The notes: generated by a model not told the origin, from the sequence alone. Counted from the first letter of the stretch, positions 8,293 through 16,134 are shown. The stretch: DNA of 32,225 nucleotides from Neoroseomonas rubea (GCF_016106015.1 NZ_JACADQ010000016.1:1-32225), one strand, 5' to 3'. Program-made: numbers and translations.

Positions 8293-8300
8293 CCCGCCCG

Positions 8301-8855
8301 TCAGCGCCGCGCGATCCAGGCGCAGCAGCGCTCGAAGGCGGCGAGGTCGCGCCAGCGGTCGCCCGGCGCGTCCTGCCGCTCGAGCACGCCGCCCGCGGCC
8401 GCGATGCCGCCATCGACCATCAGGTTGTCGGCCAGGCCGAAATCCTCGAGGCCCATGGCCTCGGCATCCTCCCACCCGCCATCGGCGCGCAGGCGCGCCG
8501 CGGTGCCGATGAAGGCGCGGGTGCGGTCGAGGAAATCCCCCCCCGCATTGGAATAGCCCGCGACCGGCCGGCCGAGCGCGCGCATGAAGCCGAGTTCAAA
8601 CACCGTCCCCGCATCGGCCGACGGCCCGCGGAAGGGCGTGAGGTTGGCGATGAGCGCGCCGCAGGAGCGGATATGCGCCTCGTTGCCCAGGTAGATGCGC
8701 ATCCAGTAGGGCCGGTCCGCCGGCACCGCGACCGGCGGCGGGTCGAGCGGAAAGACGCCTTCCAGCCCATGCGCCGCGCAGACGCGCTTCTTCGCCGCCG
8801 CGACCTCGAGCGCGTCGGGCAGGAACACCTCCGGTCCGGCCAGGTAGACCCGCAT
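8301..8855 (-). CDS. nucleoside 2-deoxyribosyltransferase family protein
   Basis: 184 residues. The family swaps bases between deoxyribonucleosides, or hydrolyses nucleotide-like substrates, through a covalent glutamate intermediate. The protein opens with MRVYLAGPEVF, the family's first strand with the glycine turn. The active-site segment is SADAGTVFELGFMRALGRPV, with Glu87 the likely nucleophile and Asp81 nearby. ALIANLTPFRGPSADAG (68-83) matches the usual N-L-T-P-F-R-G-P-x-x-D-x-G-T pattern. The ATG at 8855 has AGGATGGGG just upstream; a longer frame exists but has no such site. It is divergent from the hydrolase gene, with about 41 bases between the starts. Role inferred: nucleoside salvage. 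The exact substrate is not readable from sequence. Confidence 0.78.
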   Translation of the reverse strand: MRVYLAGPEVFLPDALEVAAAKKRVCAAHGLEGVFPLDPPPVAVPADRPYWMRIYLGNEAHIRSCGALIANLTPFRGPSADAGTVFELGFMRALGRPVAGYSNAGGDFLDRTRAFIGTAARLRADGGWEDAEAMGLEDFGLADNLMVDGGIAAAGGVLERQDAPGDRWRDLAAFERCCAWIARR

Positions 8856-8896
8856 CGCCCCATCCTGCCTTGCGCGCCGGCACGAGGCCATGCGCA

Positions 8897-9721
8897 ATGC
8901 GGCACATGGACGCGGAAGCCGAATACAACAACCGGGCGCGGGTGCCGGACAGCGGCGCCATCCTCGCGCGCTGGATCGCCGATGCCGCGGCGTTCCGGGC
9001 CGCCTGGCCGCGCGCGCGGCTGGATGTCGCCTATGGCGAGACCGAGCGCGAGGCGCTCGACCTGTTCCTGCCCGAGGCCGAGGGGCCCTGCCCGCTCGCG
9101 CTCTTCATCCATGGCGGATACTGGCAGGCGCTGGACCGAAAGGCGGTCAGCCACTTCGCGCGGGGGATGCTGCTGCGCGGCGTGGCGGTCGCCGTGCCCT
9201 CCTACGGGCTCTGTCCCGAGGTCAGCCTCGCGACCATCGTCGCGCAGTTGCGGCGCTGCGCGGCGTCGCTCTACCTCGGCGCACGGCAGCGCATCCTCGC
9301 CACCGGGCATTCGGCGGGCGGGCATCTCGCCGCCATGCTGCTCGCCACCGACTGGCCGGCGCTCGACGCGGCGCTCGGGACGGACGTGGTGCCCGCGGCC
9401 CTGCCGATCTCGGGCGTCTTCGAACTCGAACCGCTGCTGCCCACCAGCATCGCCCGCGCCCTGCAACTGTCACGGGAGGAGGCGCGGGCGCTCTCGCCCC
9501 GCCTGTTGCCCTCCCCCGGCCTGCCGCTGCATGCCGTGGTGGGCGGCGCCGAAAGCGACGAGTTCCGCCGCCAGAGCCGGGACTTCGCCGACGCCTGGGG
9601 CGGGACGGCGGAGGAAATCCCCGGGGCGAACCACTTCACGGTCCTCGACCCCCTCACCGACCCGGATCACCCGCTGACCGCCCGCGCGGCGGAAATGGCG
9701 GCCCGTCTTGCGTCCCTGTGA
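8897..9721 (+). CDS. alpha/beta hydrolase, arylformamidase (kynurenine formamidase)-like
   Basis: 274 residues. It has the alpha/beta-hydrolase oxyanion motif HGGYWQ (72-77), the nucleophile elbow GHSAGGH with Ser139, and a late histidine, His246, in GANHFTVLDPL; the acid is probably in GGAESDEF (about 217-223). HGGYWQ together with the N-terminal EYNNRARVPD segment points to the arylformamidase-like branch, whose best-known member opens N-formylkynurenine in tryptophan breakdown. The substrate here is not proven. The start is uncertain: ATG 8897 has GAGG 9 bases before it, ATG 8906 has none. The stop is only 49 bases before the Liv-type binding-protein gene on the same strand, so cotranscription is likely. 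Confidence 0.75.
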   Translation: MRHMDAEAEYNNRARVPDSGAILARWIADAAAFRAAWPRARLDVAYGETEREALDLFLPEAEGPCPLALFIHGGYWQALDRKAVSHFARGMLLRGVAVAVPSYGLCPEVSLATIVAQLRRCAASLYLGARQRILATGHSAGGHLAAMLLATDWPALDAALGTDVVPAALPISGVFELEPLLPTSIARALQLSREEARALSPRLLPSPGLPLHAVVGGAESDEFRRQSRDFADAWGGTAEEIPGANHFTVLDPLTDPDHPLTARAAEMAARLASL

Positions 9722-9770
9722 CGCTTCGCGCTTAACAGGGGCCGGAATCCGAACATACGGGGGAGCTTCC

Positions 9771-10952
9771 ATGACCGGGATCGCACGGCGCCTGCTTCTG
9801 GGCGGCACCACGGGCTTGCTGGCCGCGCCGGCCATCCTGCATGCGCAGCCCGCCGGCGGCGTGAAGATCGGCCTGGTGGCGGTGCAGACCGGCCCGCAGG
9901 CGGCCCTCGGCACCCAGCTGCGCGACGGCTTCCTCCAGGGACTGCGGCACCTCGACGGCAAGCTCGGCGGGCTGACGACCGAGGTCGTGCACATCGACGA
10001 CGAACTGCGCCCCGAAGTCGCGGTGACGAAGGTGCGCGCGGCGCTCGAGCGCGACCGCGTCGACTTCGTCGTCGGCGTCGTCTTCTCGAACATCCTGCAG
10101 GCGATCATCCGGCCGGTGACGGAGGCGAACACCTTCCTGATCAGCACGAATGCAGGCCCGTCCACCTTCGCCGGGCGTGGCTGCAACCCGTTCTTCTTCA
10201 CCACCTCCTACAACAATGACCAAGTCCATTCGGTCATCGGACAGGCCTGCGAGGATGCGGGCTATCGCCGCGTCTTCGTGATGGTGCCGAACTACCAGGC
10301 CGGCCGCGATGCGGTCGCCGGCTTCAAGTCCCGCTTCAAGGGCCAGGTGGTCGACGAGGTGTACGTGCCGCTGACGCAGCTCGATTTCTCGGCCGAGCTG
10401 GCGAAGATCGCCGCCGCGCGCCCCGATGCCATCTTCACCTTCATGCCGGGCGGGCTCGGCGTGAACCTGGTGCGGCAGTACCGCCAGGCCGGGCTCGCGA
10501 ACATCCCCTTCCTGTCCACCTTCACGGTGGACGAGGCGACGCTGCCCGCGCAGGGCGAAGCCGCCCTCGGCTTCTTCTCCGCCGCCTCCTGGGCGCCGAA
10601 CATGGACAACGAGCAGAACCGCCGTTTCGTTCGCGACTTCGAGGCGCAGTTCAACTACGTCCCCGCCTCCTACGCCGCGCAGTCCTATGACGGGGCGATG
10701 CTGCTCGACAGCGCGATCCGCAAGGTCGGCGGCAACCTGCGCGACAAGGACGCACTGCGCGCGGCGATCCGCGCGGCCGATTTCCGCTCGGTCCGCGGGC
10801 CCTTCCGCTTCGGCGTGAATCACTACCCGGTGCAGGATTTCTGGCTGCTCAAGGTCGCGCGCCGGCCGGACGGGAAGTTCCAGACCGAGACGGAGCGCCG
10901 CGTGCTCCAGGCGGATGTCGACCCCTGGGCGGCCGAATGCCGGATGCGCTGA
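9771..10952 (+). CDS. branched-chain amino-acid-type ABC transporter, substrate-binding protein (LivJ family)
   Basis: 393 residues, periplasmic. The N-terminus carries a signal with an Arg-Arg pair (ARRLLLGGTTGLLAAPAIL, cut likely after HAQ), possibly a Tat substrate. The mature part is a Peripl_BP_6/LivJ fold: VKIGLVAVQTGPQAALG at the start, VDFVVGVVFSN and NTFLISTNAGPSTFAG in lobe 1, YRRVFVMVPNYQAGRDAVAGF and PDAIFTFMPGGLGVNLVRQY in lobe 2, and AAQSYDGAMLLDSAIRK near the end. The ligands of this family include branched-chain amino acids, aromatic acids and amides, and cannot be fixed by reading. The ribosome site ACGGGGGAGC lies 6 bases before the ATG. It is the first transporter gene of the unit. 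Confidence 0.9.
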   Translation: MTGIARRLLLGGTTGLLAAPAILHAQPAGGVKIGLVAVQTGPQAALGTQLRDGFLQGLRHLDGKLGGLTTEVVHIDDELRPEVAVTKVRAALERDRVDFVVGVVFSNILQAIIRPVTEANTFLISTNAGPSTFAGRGCNPFFFTTSYNNDQVHSVIGQACEDAGYRRVFVMVPNYQAGRDAVAGFKSRFKGQVVDEVYVPLTQLDFSAELAKIAAARPDAIFTFMPGGLGVNLVRQYRQAGLANIPFLSTFTVDEATLPAQGEAALGFFSAASWAPNMDNEQNRRFVRDFEAQFNYVPASYAAQSYDGAMLLDSAIRKVGGNLRDKDALRAAIRAADFRSVRGPFRFGVNHYPVQDFWLLKVARRPDGKFQTETERRVLQADVDPWAAECRMR

Positions 10953-10977
10953 CGCGTCGCGCGCCGAAGTCCGGGGC

Positions 10978-11901
10978 GTGACCACGCAGCTGTTGCTGGT
11001 GCAGGCGCTGAACGGCCTGCAACTCGGGGTCCTGCTGTTCCTCGTTGCGGCGGGGCTGACGCTGGTGTTCGGGGTGATGGACTTCATCAACCTCGCCCAC
11101 GGCGTGCAGTACATGCTCGGCGCCTATCTCGGCGCCGCCTTCGCGGCCGCGACGGGGTCCTTCTGGCTGGGGCTCGCGCTCGCCCTGCCCGCGGCGCTCG
11201 CGGCCGGGCTGCTGCTCGAACTGCTGGTGTTCCGGCACCTGTACGACCGCGACCATTTGTCCCAGGTGCTGGCGACCTTCGGCGTGATCCTGGTGCTGAA
11301 CGAGGGCGTGAAGGTGGTCTGGGGCGCGGCACCGCTGCAGGTGCCGATCCCGCCGCTGCTCGAGGGCGGCATCGAGATCATGCCCGGCCTGCAATACCCG
11401 ATCTATCGCGTGGCCGTGCTCGGCGCGGGCATCGCGACGGCGGGGTTGTTGTGGTGGCTGGTAGAACGCACGCGGGCGGGGATGCTGGTGCGCGCGGGGG
11501 CGACGAACCCGGCGATGGTCTCGGCCCTCGGCGTCGATGTGCGGCAGCTCTTCACCATGGTCTTCGCCTTCGGCGCCATGCTGGCCGGCTTCGCGGGCGT
11601 GCTGGCCGGGCCGATCTTCTCGGTCGAGCCGGGGATGGGCGACAACGTCCTGATCCTCGCCTTCGTCGTCATCGTCATCGGCGGCATCGGCTCGATCCGC
11701 GGGGCCTTCGTGGCCGCACTCCTGGTCGGGCTGATCGACACGCTCGGCAAGTCGCTGATGCCGGACCTGATGCGGCTGTTCCTCGACGCGTCCGCGGCGC
11801 GGCAGGCGGGGGCCGCGCTCGCCTCCATGCTCGTCTATGTTGCGATGGCGGCGATCCTCGCCTTCCGGCCGGCGGGCCTGTTTCCCGTCCGCGCGGGCTG
11901 A
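10978..11901 (+). CDS. livH: branched-chain amino-acid-type ABC transporter permease (LivH family)
   Basis: 307 residues, about eight membrane helices. The diagnostic start is TTQLLLVQALNGLQLGVLLF followed by LTLVFGVMDFINLAHG, the conserved LivH N-terminal signature. Later helices include LATFGVILVLNEGVKVVWG, AFGAMLAGFAGVLAGPIF and VLILAFVVIVIGGIGSIRG; the last belongs to the ATPase-coupling region. The start is taken as GTG at 10978, since the frame before it overlaps the binding-protein gene and lacks a ribosome site. The site before the GTG (CCGGGG) is itself weak. livM follows after 5 bases. The symbol names the family only; the substrate may not be a branched-chain amino acid. Confidence 0.88.
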   Translation: MTTQLLLVQALNGLQLGVLLFLVAAGLTLVFGVMDFINLAHGVQYMLGAYLGAAFAAATGSFWLGLALALPAALAAGLLLELLVFRHLYDRDHLSQVLATFGVILVLNEGVKVVWGAAPLQVPIPPLLEGGIEIMPGLQYPIYRVAVLGAGIATAGLLWWLVERTRAGMLVRAGATNPAMVSALGVDVRQLFTMVFAFGAMLAGFAGVLAGPIFSVEPGMGDNVLILAFVVIVIGGIGSIRGAFVAALLVGLIDTLGKSLMPDLMRLFLDASAARQAGAALASMLVYVAMAAILAFRPAGLFPVRAG

Positions 11902-11906
11902 ACGCC

Positions 11907-12833
11907 GTGGCGCGCGAGGCCTGGCTGCCGCTCGCCGTGCTGCTCGCCCTCGGCGCGGCGCCCTTCGTCGGGCTCGGCGGATCCTATGAGACGACGCTGA
12001 TGGCGCGCGGCATGATCCTCGGCATGGCGGCCGTCTCCCTCGCCTTCCTCGTGGGCGGGGCGGGGCTGGCGAGCCTCGGCCATGCGGCGTCCCTCGGCAT
12101 CGGCGCCTATGCGGTCGCGATCCTCGATGCGCATGGCGTCACGGATGCCGCACGCGTGCTGCCGGCGGCGATCGGCGCGGCGGCGCTGTTCTCCCTGGTC
12201 ACGGGCGCGATCTCGATCCGGACCTCGGGCGTGCATTTCATCATGATCACGCTCGCCTTCGGGCAGATGGCCTTCTTCACCGCCTCCTCGCTCGCCGCCT
12301 ATGGCGGGGATGACGGCTACACGATGTACAGTCGCACCGAGGTCTGGGGCGCGCGGCTGCTCGAGGACCGGCTCGCCTTCCATTACATCTGCCTCGGCGC
12401 GCTGGCGCTCACCTGGGGCGGCTGCGCGATGCTGCTCGCCTCCCGCTTCGGGCGCGTGCTGCGCGCGGCGCGGGAGAATGCGCAGCGCGTCGAGGCGGTG
12501 GGCCTCTCGCCCTACCCCTTCCGGCTTCTGGCCTATGTCATCGCGGGTGCGATCGCGGGCGCCGCGGGCTTCCTGCTGGCCAACGCGACCGAGTTCGTCT
12601 CCCCCGCCACGCTCTCCTGGCAGCGCTCGGGCGAGCTGCTCTTCATGGTCATCCTTGGCGGCGTCGGGCGGCTCTGGGGGGCGATCCTCGGCGCGCTGGT
12701 CTTCGTGGTGCTGGAGACGTGGCTCGCGCAGCAGATGCAGCACTGGAAGCTCGTCTTCGGCCCGCTGCTGATCCTCGCCGTGCTGTTCCTGCGCGGCGGC
12801 CTCTCGGGCCTGGTGGCGCGCCGCCATGGCTGA
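11907..12833 (+). CDS. livM: branched-chain amino-acid-type ABC transporter permease (LivM family)
   Basis: 308 residues, about eight to nine membrane helices, partner of LivH. Signature blocks: GLASLGHAASLGIGAYAVAI near residue 55, IRTSGVHFIMITLAFGQMAF in the middle, and RAARENAQRVEAVGLSPYPF before AYVIAGAIAGAAGFLLA. The last is the cytoplasmic coupling loop (usually R-E-N-x-x-R-A-x-x-x-G). LLFMVILGGVGRLWGAILGA closes the domain. The start is GTG at 11907, 5 bases after the livH stop, with no ATG available nearby. The final 8 bases overlap the start of livG, so the two are translationally coupled. Confidence 0.88.
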   Translation: MAREAWLPLAVLLALGAAPFVGLGGSYETTLMARGMILGMAAVSLAFLVGGAGLASLGHAASLGIGAYAVAILDAHGVTDAARVLPAAIGAAALFSLVTGAISIRTSGVHFIMITLAFGQMAFFTASSLAAYGGDDGYTMYSRTEVWGARLLEDRLAFHYICLGALALTWGGCAMLLASRFGRVLRAARENAQRVEAVGLSPYPFRLLAYVIAGAIAGAAGFLLANATEFVSPATLSWQRSGELLFMVILGGVGRLWGAILGALVFVVLETWLAQQMQHWKLVFGPLLILAVLFLRGGLSGLVARRHG

Positions 12834-13578
12834 ACCGCTGCTGCGCCTTGTCGACCTGCGCAAGCATTACGGCGGGCTCGCCGTGACGGACGGCGTGTGC
12901 CTCGACGTGCTGCCGGGCGAGATCCACGCCGTCATCGGCCCGAACGGCGCGGGCAAGACCACGCTGATCCACGAGGTCACCGGCATCGTCGCGCCAGATT
13001 CCGGACGCGTGGTCTTCGCGGGCCGGGACATCACGCGCCTGTCCCTGGCACGGCGCGTGCGCGCGGGCCTGGCGCGCACCTTCCAGATCACGAGCGTGGT
13101 CGCGGGCTTCACGGCGCTCGAGAACGTCGCCCTCGCCGTGCAGGCACGCAGCGGGTCCTCCTTCCGCTTCCTCCGGCCCGCCGCCACGGAACGCGCGACA
13201 AACGACGCGGCCATGGCGGCGCTGGCCGAGGTCGGGCTCGCCGACCGCGCCGCCATTCCCGCCGGCGCGCTCAGCCATGGGGAGAAGCGGGCACTCGAAC
13301 TCGCCATCGCGCTGGCCACGCAGCCGCGTCTGCTGCTGCTCGACGAACCCCTCGCCGGGGCGGGGCCGGAGGAGACGGAGCGGCTGATCGCGCTGCTGAC
13401 GCGGCTCAAATCCGCCTACACCATCCTGCTGGTCGAGCACGACATGCAGGCGGTCTTCGCGCTGGCCGACCGCGTCTCCGTCCTTGTCTACGGCCGCGTC
13501 ATCGCCACCGGCACCGTGGCCCAGATCCGCGGCGACGCCGCCGTGCGCGCCGCCTATCTCGGGGAGGATGAGGGCTGA
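12826..13578 (+). CDS. livG: branched-chain amino-acid-type ABC transporter ATPase (LivG family)
   Basis: 250 residues. ABC motifs: Walker A GPNGAGKTT (38-46), Q-loop region ARTFQITSVVAGFTALENV, signature LSHGEKRALELAIALA (from 149), Walker B LLLLDEP (168-174) and the switch histidine His205 in LVEHDM. The signature has His and Glu in place of the second Gly and Gln of LSGGQ, a variation seen in LivG/UrtD-type ATPases. LARTFQ is also typical of LivG. It overlaps livM by 8 bases and its stop overlaps the livF start (TGATG). It supplies ATP hydrolysis to the LivHM-type permease. Confidence 0.92.
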   Translation: MAEPLLRLVDLRKHYGGLAVTDGVCLDVLPGEIHAVIGPNGAGKTTLIHEVTGIVAPDSGRVVFAGRDITRLSLARRVRAGLARTFQITSVVAGFTALENVALAVQARSGSSFRFLRPAATERATNDAAMAALAEVGLADRAAIPAGALSHGEKRALELAIALATQPRLLLLDEPLAGAGPEETERLIALLTRLKSAYTILLVEHDMQAVFALADRVSVLVYGRVIATGTVAQIRGDAAVRAAYLGEDEG

Positions 13579-14279
13579 TGCTGGCGGTGGACGGCCTCGT
13601 CGCCGGCTATGGCGGCAGCCGTGTGCTGCACGGCATCGACCTTGCCGTCGGCGCGGGGGAGGTCGTGACGCTGCTCGGCCGCAACGGCATGGGCAAGACG
13701 ACGACGGTGCGCAGCATCATGGGGCTTTTGAAGCCCGCCGCCGGCCGCATCGCCTTCGATGGGCGGGACGTGACCGGCCTGCCGCCCTACCGCATCGCCC
13801 AGCGCGGCATCGGCCTGGTGCCGGAAGGCCGCCAGGTCTTCCCGACGCTGACGGTGGAGGAGAACCTCGTCGCAACCGCCGCCAACCGCGCCGGGGGCGC
13901 GCCGCGCTGGACGCTCGATGCCGTCCTCGCGCTGTTCCCGCGCCTGGCCGAACGGCGGCGCAACCTCGGCGCGCGGCTGTCGGGCGGCGAACAGCAAATG
14001 CTGGCGATCGGCCGGGCCCTGATGACGAACCCGCGGCTGCTGGTGCTGGACGAGGCGACCGAGGGCCTCGCCCCCCTGATCCGCGCCGAGATCTGGGCGG
14101 TGCTCGCGCGCCTCCGCGCCGAGGGCCAGGCGATCCTGCTGATCGACAAGAACCTCGCCGCCATCCTCAGGCTCGCCGACCGCCATGTGGTCATCGAGAA
14201 GGGCCGCGTCGTCTGGACCGGCACCAGCGAGGCCCTTTCCGCCGCGCCGGAAGTGCGCGACACCTATCTGCATGTGTGA
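13578..14279 (+). CDS. livF: branched-chain amino-acid-type ABC transporter ATPase (LivF family)
   Basis: 233 residues, second ATPase of the transporter. Walker A GRNGMGKTT (34-42), Q-loop segment GIGLVPEGRQVFPTLTVEEN (the VPEGR wording is diagnostic of LivF), signature LSGGEQQMLAIGRALMTNPR (from 134) and Walker B LLVLDEATEGLAP (from 154). The switch position reads LLIDKNLAAIL, with Lys191 where most LivF proteins have Gln (VEQN) and general ABC ATPases His. The ATG overlaps the livG stop by one base. The cupin gene follows after 14 bases, so it belongs to the same unit. Confidence 0.92.
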   Translation: MLAVDGLVAGYGGSRVLHGIDLAVGAGEVVTLLGRNGMGKTTTVRSIMGLLKPAAGRIAFDGRDVTGLPPYRIAQRGIGLVPEGRQVFPTLTVEENLVATAANRAGGAPRWTLDAVLALFPRLAERRRNLGARLSGGEQQMLAIGRALMTNPRLLVLDEATEGLAPLIRAEIWAVLARLRAEGQAILLIDKNLAAILRLADRHVVIEKGRVVWTGTSEALSAAPEVRDTYLHV

Positions 14280-14293
14280 GGGAGGCTGACATC

Positions 14294-14737
14294 ATGGCCG
14301 CATTGAACGCGGGCATCACGCCCGCCGGCGAAGGCATCGACGGCGTCGTCTGGAACATCCTCGGCCAGACCTACAAGCCGGTCGCATCCTGCGAGTCCTG
14401 CTTCGCCTTCGACACGCTGTTCCCCGACGGGACCTTCGTGCCGCCGCACATCCACGCGACGCAGGACGAGTTCATCCGCGTGCTGGAAGGCCGCTTCGAC
14501 CTGGTGCTGGATGGCCAGCCCGTGGTCGCCAAGGCGGGCGACCTGATCCGGATGCCGATGGGCATCATGCACGGCATCTGGAACAAGTCCGGCGCGCCCG
14601 TGCGCGCGCTGTTCTGGGTCAGCCCCGCGCGCAGCCTGCACACGCTGTTCACGCGCATCCACAACGTGCCGGACCCGGCCGAGGTCATCCGCATCGCTGC
14701 GGAGCACGAGGTGGAGTTCCTGCCGCCGCCCGGTTGA
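14294..14737 (+). CDS. single-domain cupin protein, probably metal-binding
   Basis: 147 residues, one cupin_2 barrel. Motif 1 is PPHIHATQDEFIRVLEG, giving His52, His54 and Glu59 as metal ligands. Motif 2 is GDLIRMPMGIMHGIWNKSG, with His93 the likely fourth ligand. Such proteins can be small dioxygenases, isomerases or binding proteins; nothing here fixes the reaction. It is the last gene after livF (14-base gap, GGGAGG before the ATG), so it probably acts on, or responds to, the compound imported by the Liv-type transporter. With the arylformamidase-like hydrolase at the front of the unit, an aromatic or tryptophan-derived substrate is conceivable, but that is speculation. Confidence 0.72.
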   Translation: MAALNAGITPAGEGIDGVVWNILGQTYKPVASCESCFAFDTLFPDGTFVPPHIHATQDEFIRVLEGRFDLVLDGQPVVAKAGDLIRMPMGIMHGIWNKSGAPVRALFWVSPARSLHTLFTRIHNVPDPAEVIRIAAEHEVEFLPPPG

Positions 14738-14744
14738 AGGATGC

Positions 14745-14762
14745 GGGGGGAACCTTCCCCTC
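14745..14762 (+). terminator. short hairpin after the cupin gene
   Basis: GGGGGGA (14745-14751) can pair with TCCCCTC (14756-14762) around a 4-base loop, with one G-U pair, 7 bases after the cupin stop. There is no T-tract, so this is a weak terminator call. It resembles the G-rich/TTCCCC end of the intergenic elements near 25 kb. Confidence 0.3.
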
Positions 14763-14814
14763 GGTCCCATCCGCGCCGTGCTGCGGACCCATCGTTCGCG
14801 ACATGAGGTGAGGG

Positions 14815-15400
14815 CAGAATCGCGTGGCGCGATGTCTGCCCCGCCATCCGTGGGCATGGTGATGAGGGGGCCGGTGCGTTCGATGCCGGGCGGATCACTC
14901 GGGCCTTTGGGCGGCGAGACGACGAGGGCGGCGACCGTCTCGGCATAGGCCCCCGCAAGGTTGGGACGCAGCGCGGGCGGAGCCTCGGCCACCCCGCCAT
15001 CCAGCGCCGCGCGCAACTTCCGCCGGCAGGCCCCAGGTCGGCGCGCTTGCCTTCGACGGATTGCCGTTCCCGCGACCGCGCCGCGCCGCTGCGGAGGCCT
15101 CGGCGGCCAGACGGTTCCACGTCGCGATGAAGGTCGTGCGGAACTCGCCAAACAGGTCGGGCCGCATCGGCTTCGTCCCGAGTGCCGGCAGCGCGCGGAC
15201 GTCCAGGACGGCCCGCCGGACCCGGGTGGTGGTGGTGCGACATGCACCGCCGTTCCGGGCGGCGCGGCAGCCGCGGTCATCCTCGCCGAACACCCAGACC
15301 CCGTTCCCGTGGCCCGCGCAGATCACCTTGCCTGCCAGCAGGCGCCGTGGCCGGCGGCGCTGCCCGAAAGCGTGCTGCGCGACCCCGGCCTGCAGGGATC
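14815..15400 (-). pseudogene. decayed C-terminal half of a large serine recombinase
   Basis: No intact gene fits this stretch, but the minus strand translates into pieces that line up, in order, with the C-terminal part of large serine recombinases. One frame gives RRRPRRLLAG and VICAGHGNGVWVF (recombinase zinc-ribbon start, usually C-G-x-C), then GCRAARNGGAC (usually G-C-S-x-A-R-N-x-G-T-C), VRRAVLDVRALPAL, MRPDLFGEF and WNRLAAEASA. After a frameshift near 15000-15060 another frame gives RKLRAALDGGVAEAPPALR and PNLAGAYAETVAAL (usually H-P-N-x-A-x-x-Y-x-x-K-V), then LITMPTDGG. The N-terminal resolvase domain is missing, a ribbon cysteine is His, and the frame is broken, so it is dead. The edges are approximate. 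The match is from memory of the family, not a search. Confidence 0.55.
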
Positions 15401-15507
15401 CTCGCCGACCGCCGATCAGCCCCGGAGACGTTGAACGGGCGCCGCCATGCAACCAGAGGGCGGCATCGGCGTTCTTCGCCAACGACATGTCGTGGGGAGA
15501 GGAACGG

Positions 15508-16089
15508 ATGAAGCGTCCATATGCGCTTCTGGTCGGGTTGACCTTGACCATGGCAATGGCGCCACTGCCCAGCCATGCGCAGGCCCCGCCCGTGCTGCTG
15601 TACACGCAGGCGCTCTCGCCCGCCGCGACCGTCCTGATCCAGCAGAAGCTGCAGCAGGCGGGCGTATACCCGGGCCAGGCTGACGGCATCTGGGGGCCGG
15701 ACAGCCAGGCGGCACTGGAACGCTTCCAGCAGACGCGCAACCTGCAGGTCACGGGGCAGTTGAACCAGGCCACGGCAGCGACGCTCGGCGTCGCGCCCGG
15801 GGAGTTGCTTGCGGCACGGCCTGCGCAGCCGCCCGCGGCGGCTTCGTCGGGCGTGGCGATGCCGGACATCCTGAGTCCCGCCGCGGTGCGGAACGTGCAG
15901 CAGCGCCTTCGGTCGCTTGGCTTCTATCGCGGCGGGGTCGACGGCCTCTGGGGGCCCGGCACCCAGGCCGCCATCGCGCGCTTCCAGCAGGGGCGCGGCT
16001 TGCAGGCGACGGGCCAGGTCAATCCATCGACCTTGCAGGCGCTGGGCCTCGATCCGAACAACCCCGCGGCGCCGCACCGGCTCCAGTAG
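15508..16089 (+). CDS. secreted protein with two peptidoglycan-binding repeats
   Basis: 193 residues. A signal peptide (MKRPYALLVGLTLTMAMAPL, cut likely after SHAQA) is followed by two PG_binding_1 domains. The first, about 47-100, has the core YPGQADGIWGPDSQAALERF; the second, about 128-182, has FYRGGVDGLWGPGTQAAIARF. The D-G-x-W-G-P-x-(S/T)-Q-A-A pattern is the family hallmark. Such modules anchor a protein to murein. There is no catalytic domain, so it may be a structural or adaptor protein of the periplasm. The ATG at 15508 has GGGGAGAGGA just before it; an in-frame ATG seven codons earlier is less likely. The next gene, the cyclic glucan synthase, starts 107 bases downstream on the same strand. 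Confidence 0.82.
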   Translation: MKRPYALLVGLTLTMAMAPLPSHAQAPPVLLYTQALSPAATVLIQQKLQQAGVYPGQADGIWGPDSQAALERFQQTRNLQVTGQLNQATAATLGVAPGELLAARPAQPPAAASSGVAMPDILSPAAVRNVQQRLRSLGFYRGGVDGLWGPGTQAAIARFQQGRGLQATGQVNPSTLQALGLDPNNPAAPHRLQ

Positions 16090-16092
16090 CGG

Positions 16093-16134
16093 CCGATGCG
16101 GGCGGGAAAGGCGTTGCCGCATGCCTTGCATCGG
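16093..16134 (+). repeat. imperfect stem-loop between the peptidoglycan-binding gene and ndvB
   Basis: CCGATGC (16093) pairs with GCATCGG (16128-16134), and inside it AAGGC (16108) pairs with GCCTT (16123-16127), with an 8-base bulge on the left arm. It begins 3 bases after the upstream stop. It could slow or end transcription; there is no T-tract. Apart from this the 107-base gap shows nothing. Confidence 0.3.

Noticed and set aside
9732-9759. Possible promoter (TTAACA, 16 bases, CATACG) before the Liv-type binding protein gene
   Set aside because: The -10 match is poor and would place the transcript start on the ribosome site; read-through from the hydrolase gene is simpler.
14738-14775. 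A third copy of the palindromic element after the cupin gene
   Set aside because: Only the GGGGGGAACCTTCCCC block is shared and it is too short and G/C-rich to separate from chance; kept only as a weak hairpin.
14738-15507. Plus-strand frames through the gap before the peptidoglycan-binding gene
   Set aside because: They are rich in Arg, Pro and Ser, lack ribosome sites and resemble no protein; the minus strand explains the region better as a recombinase relic.
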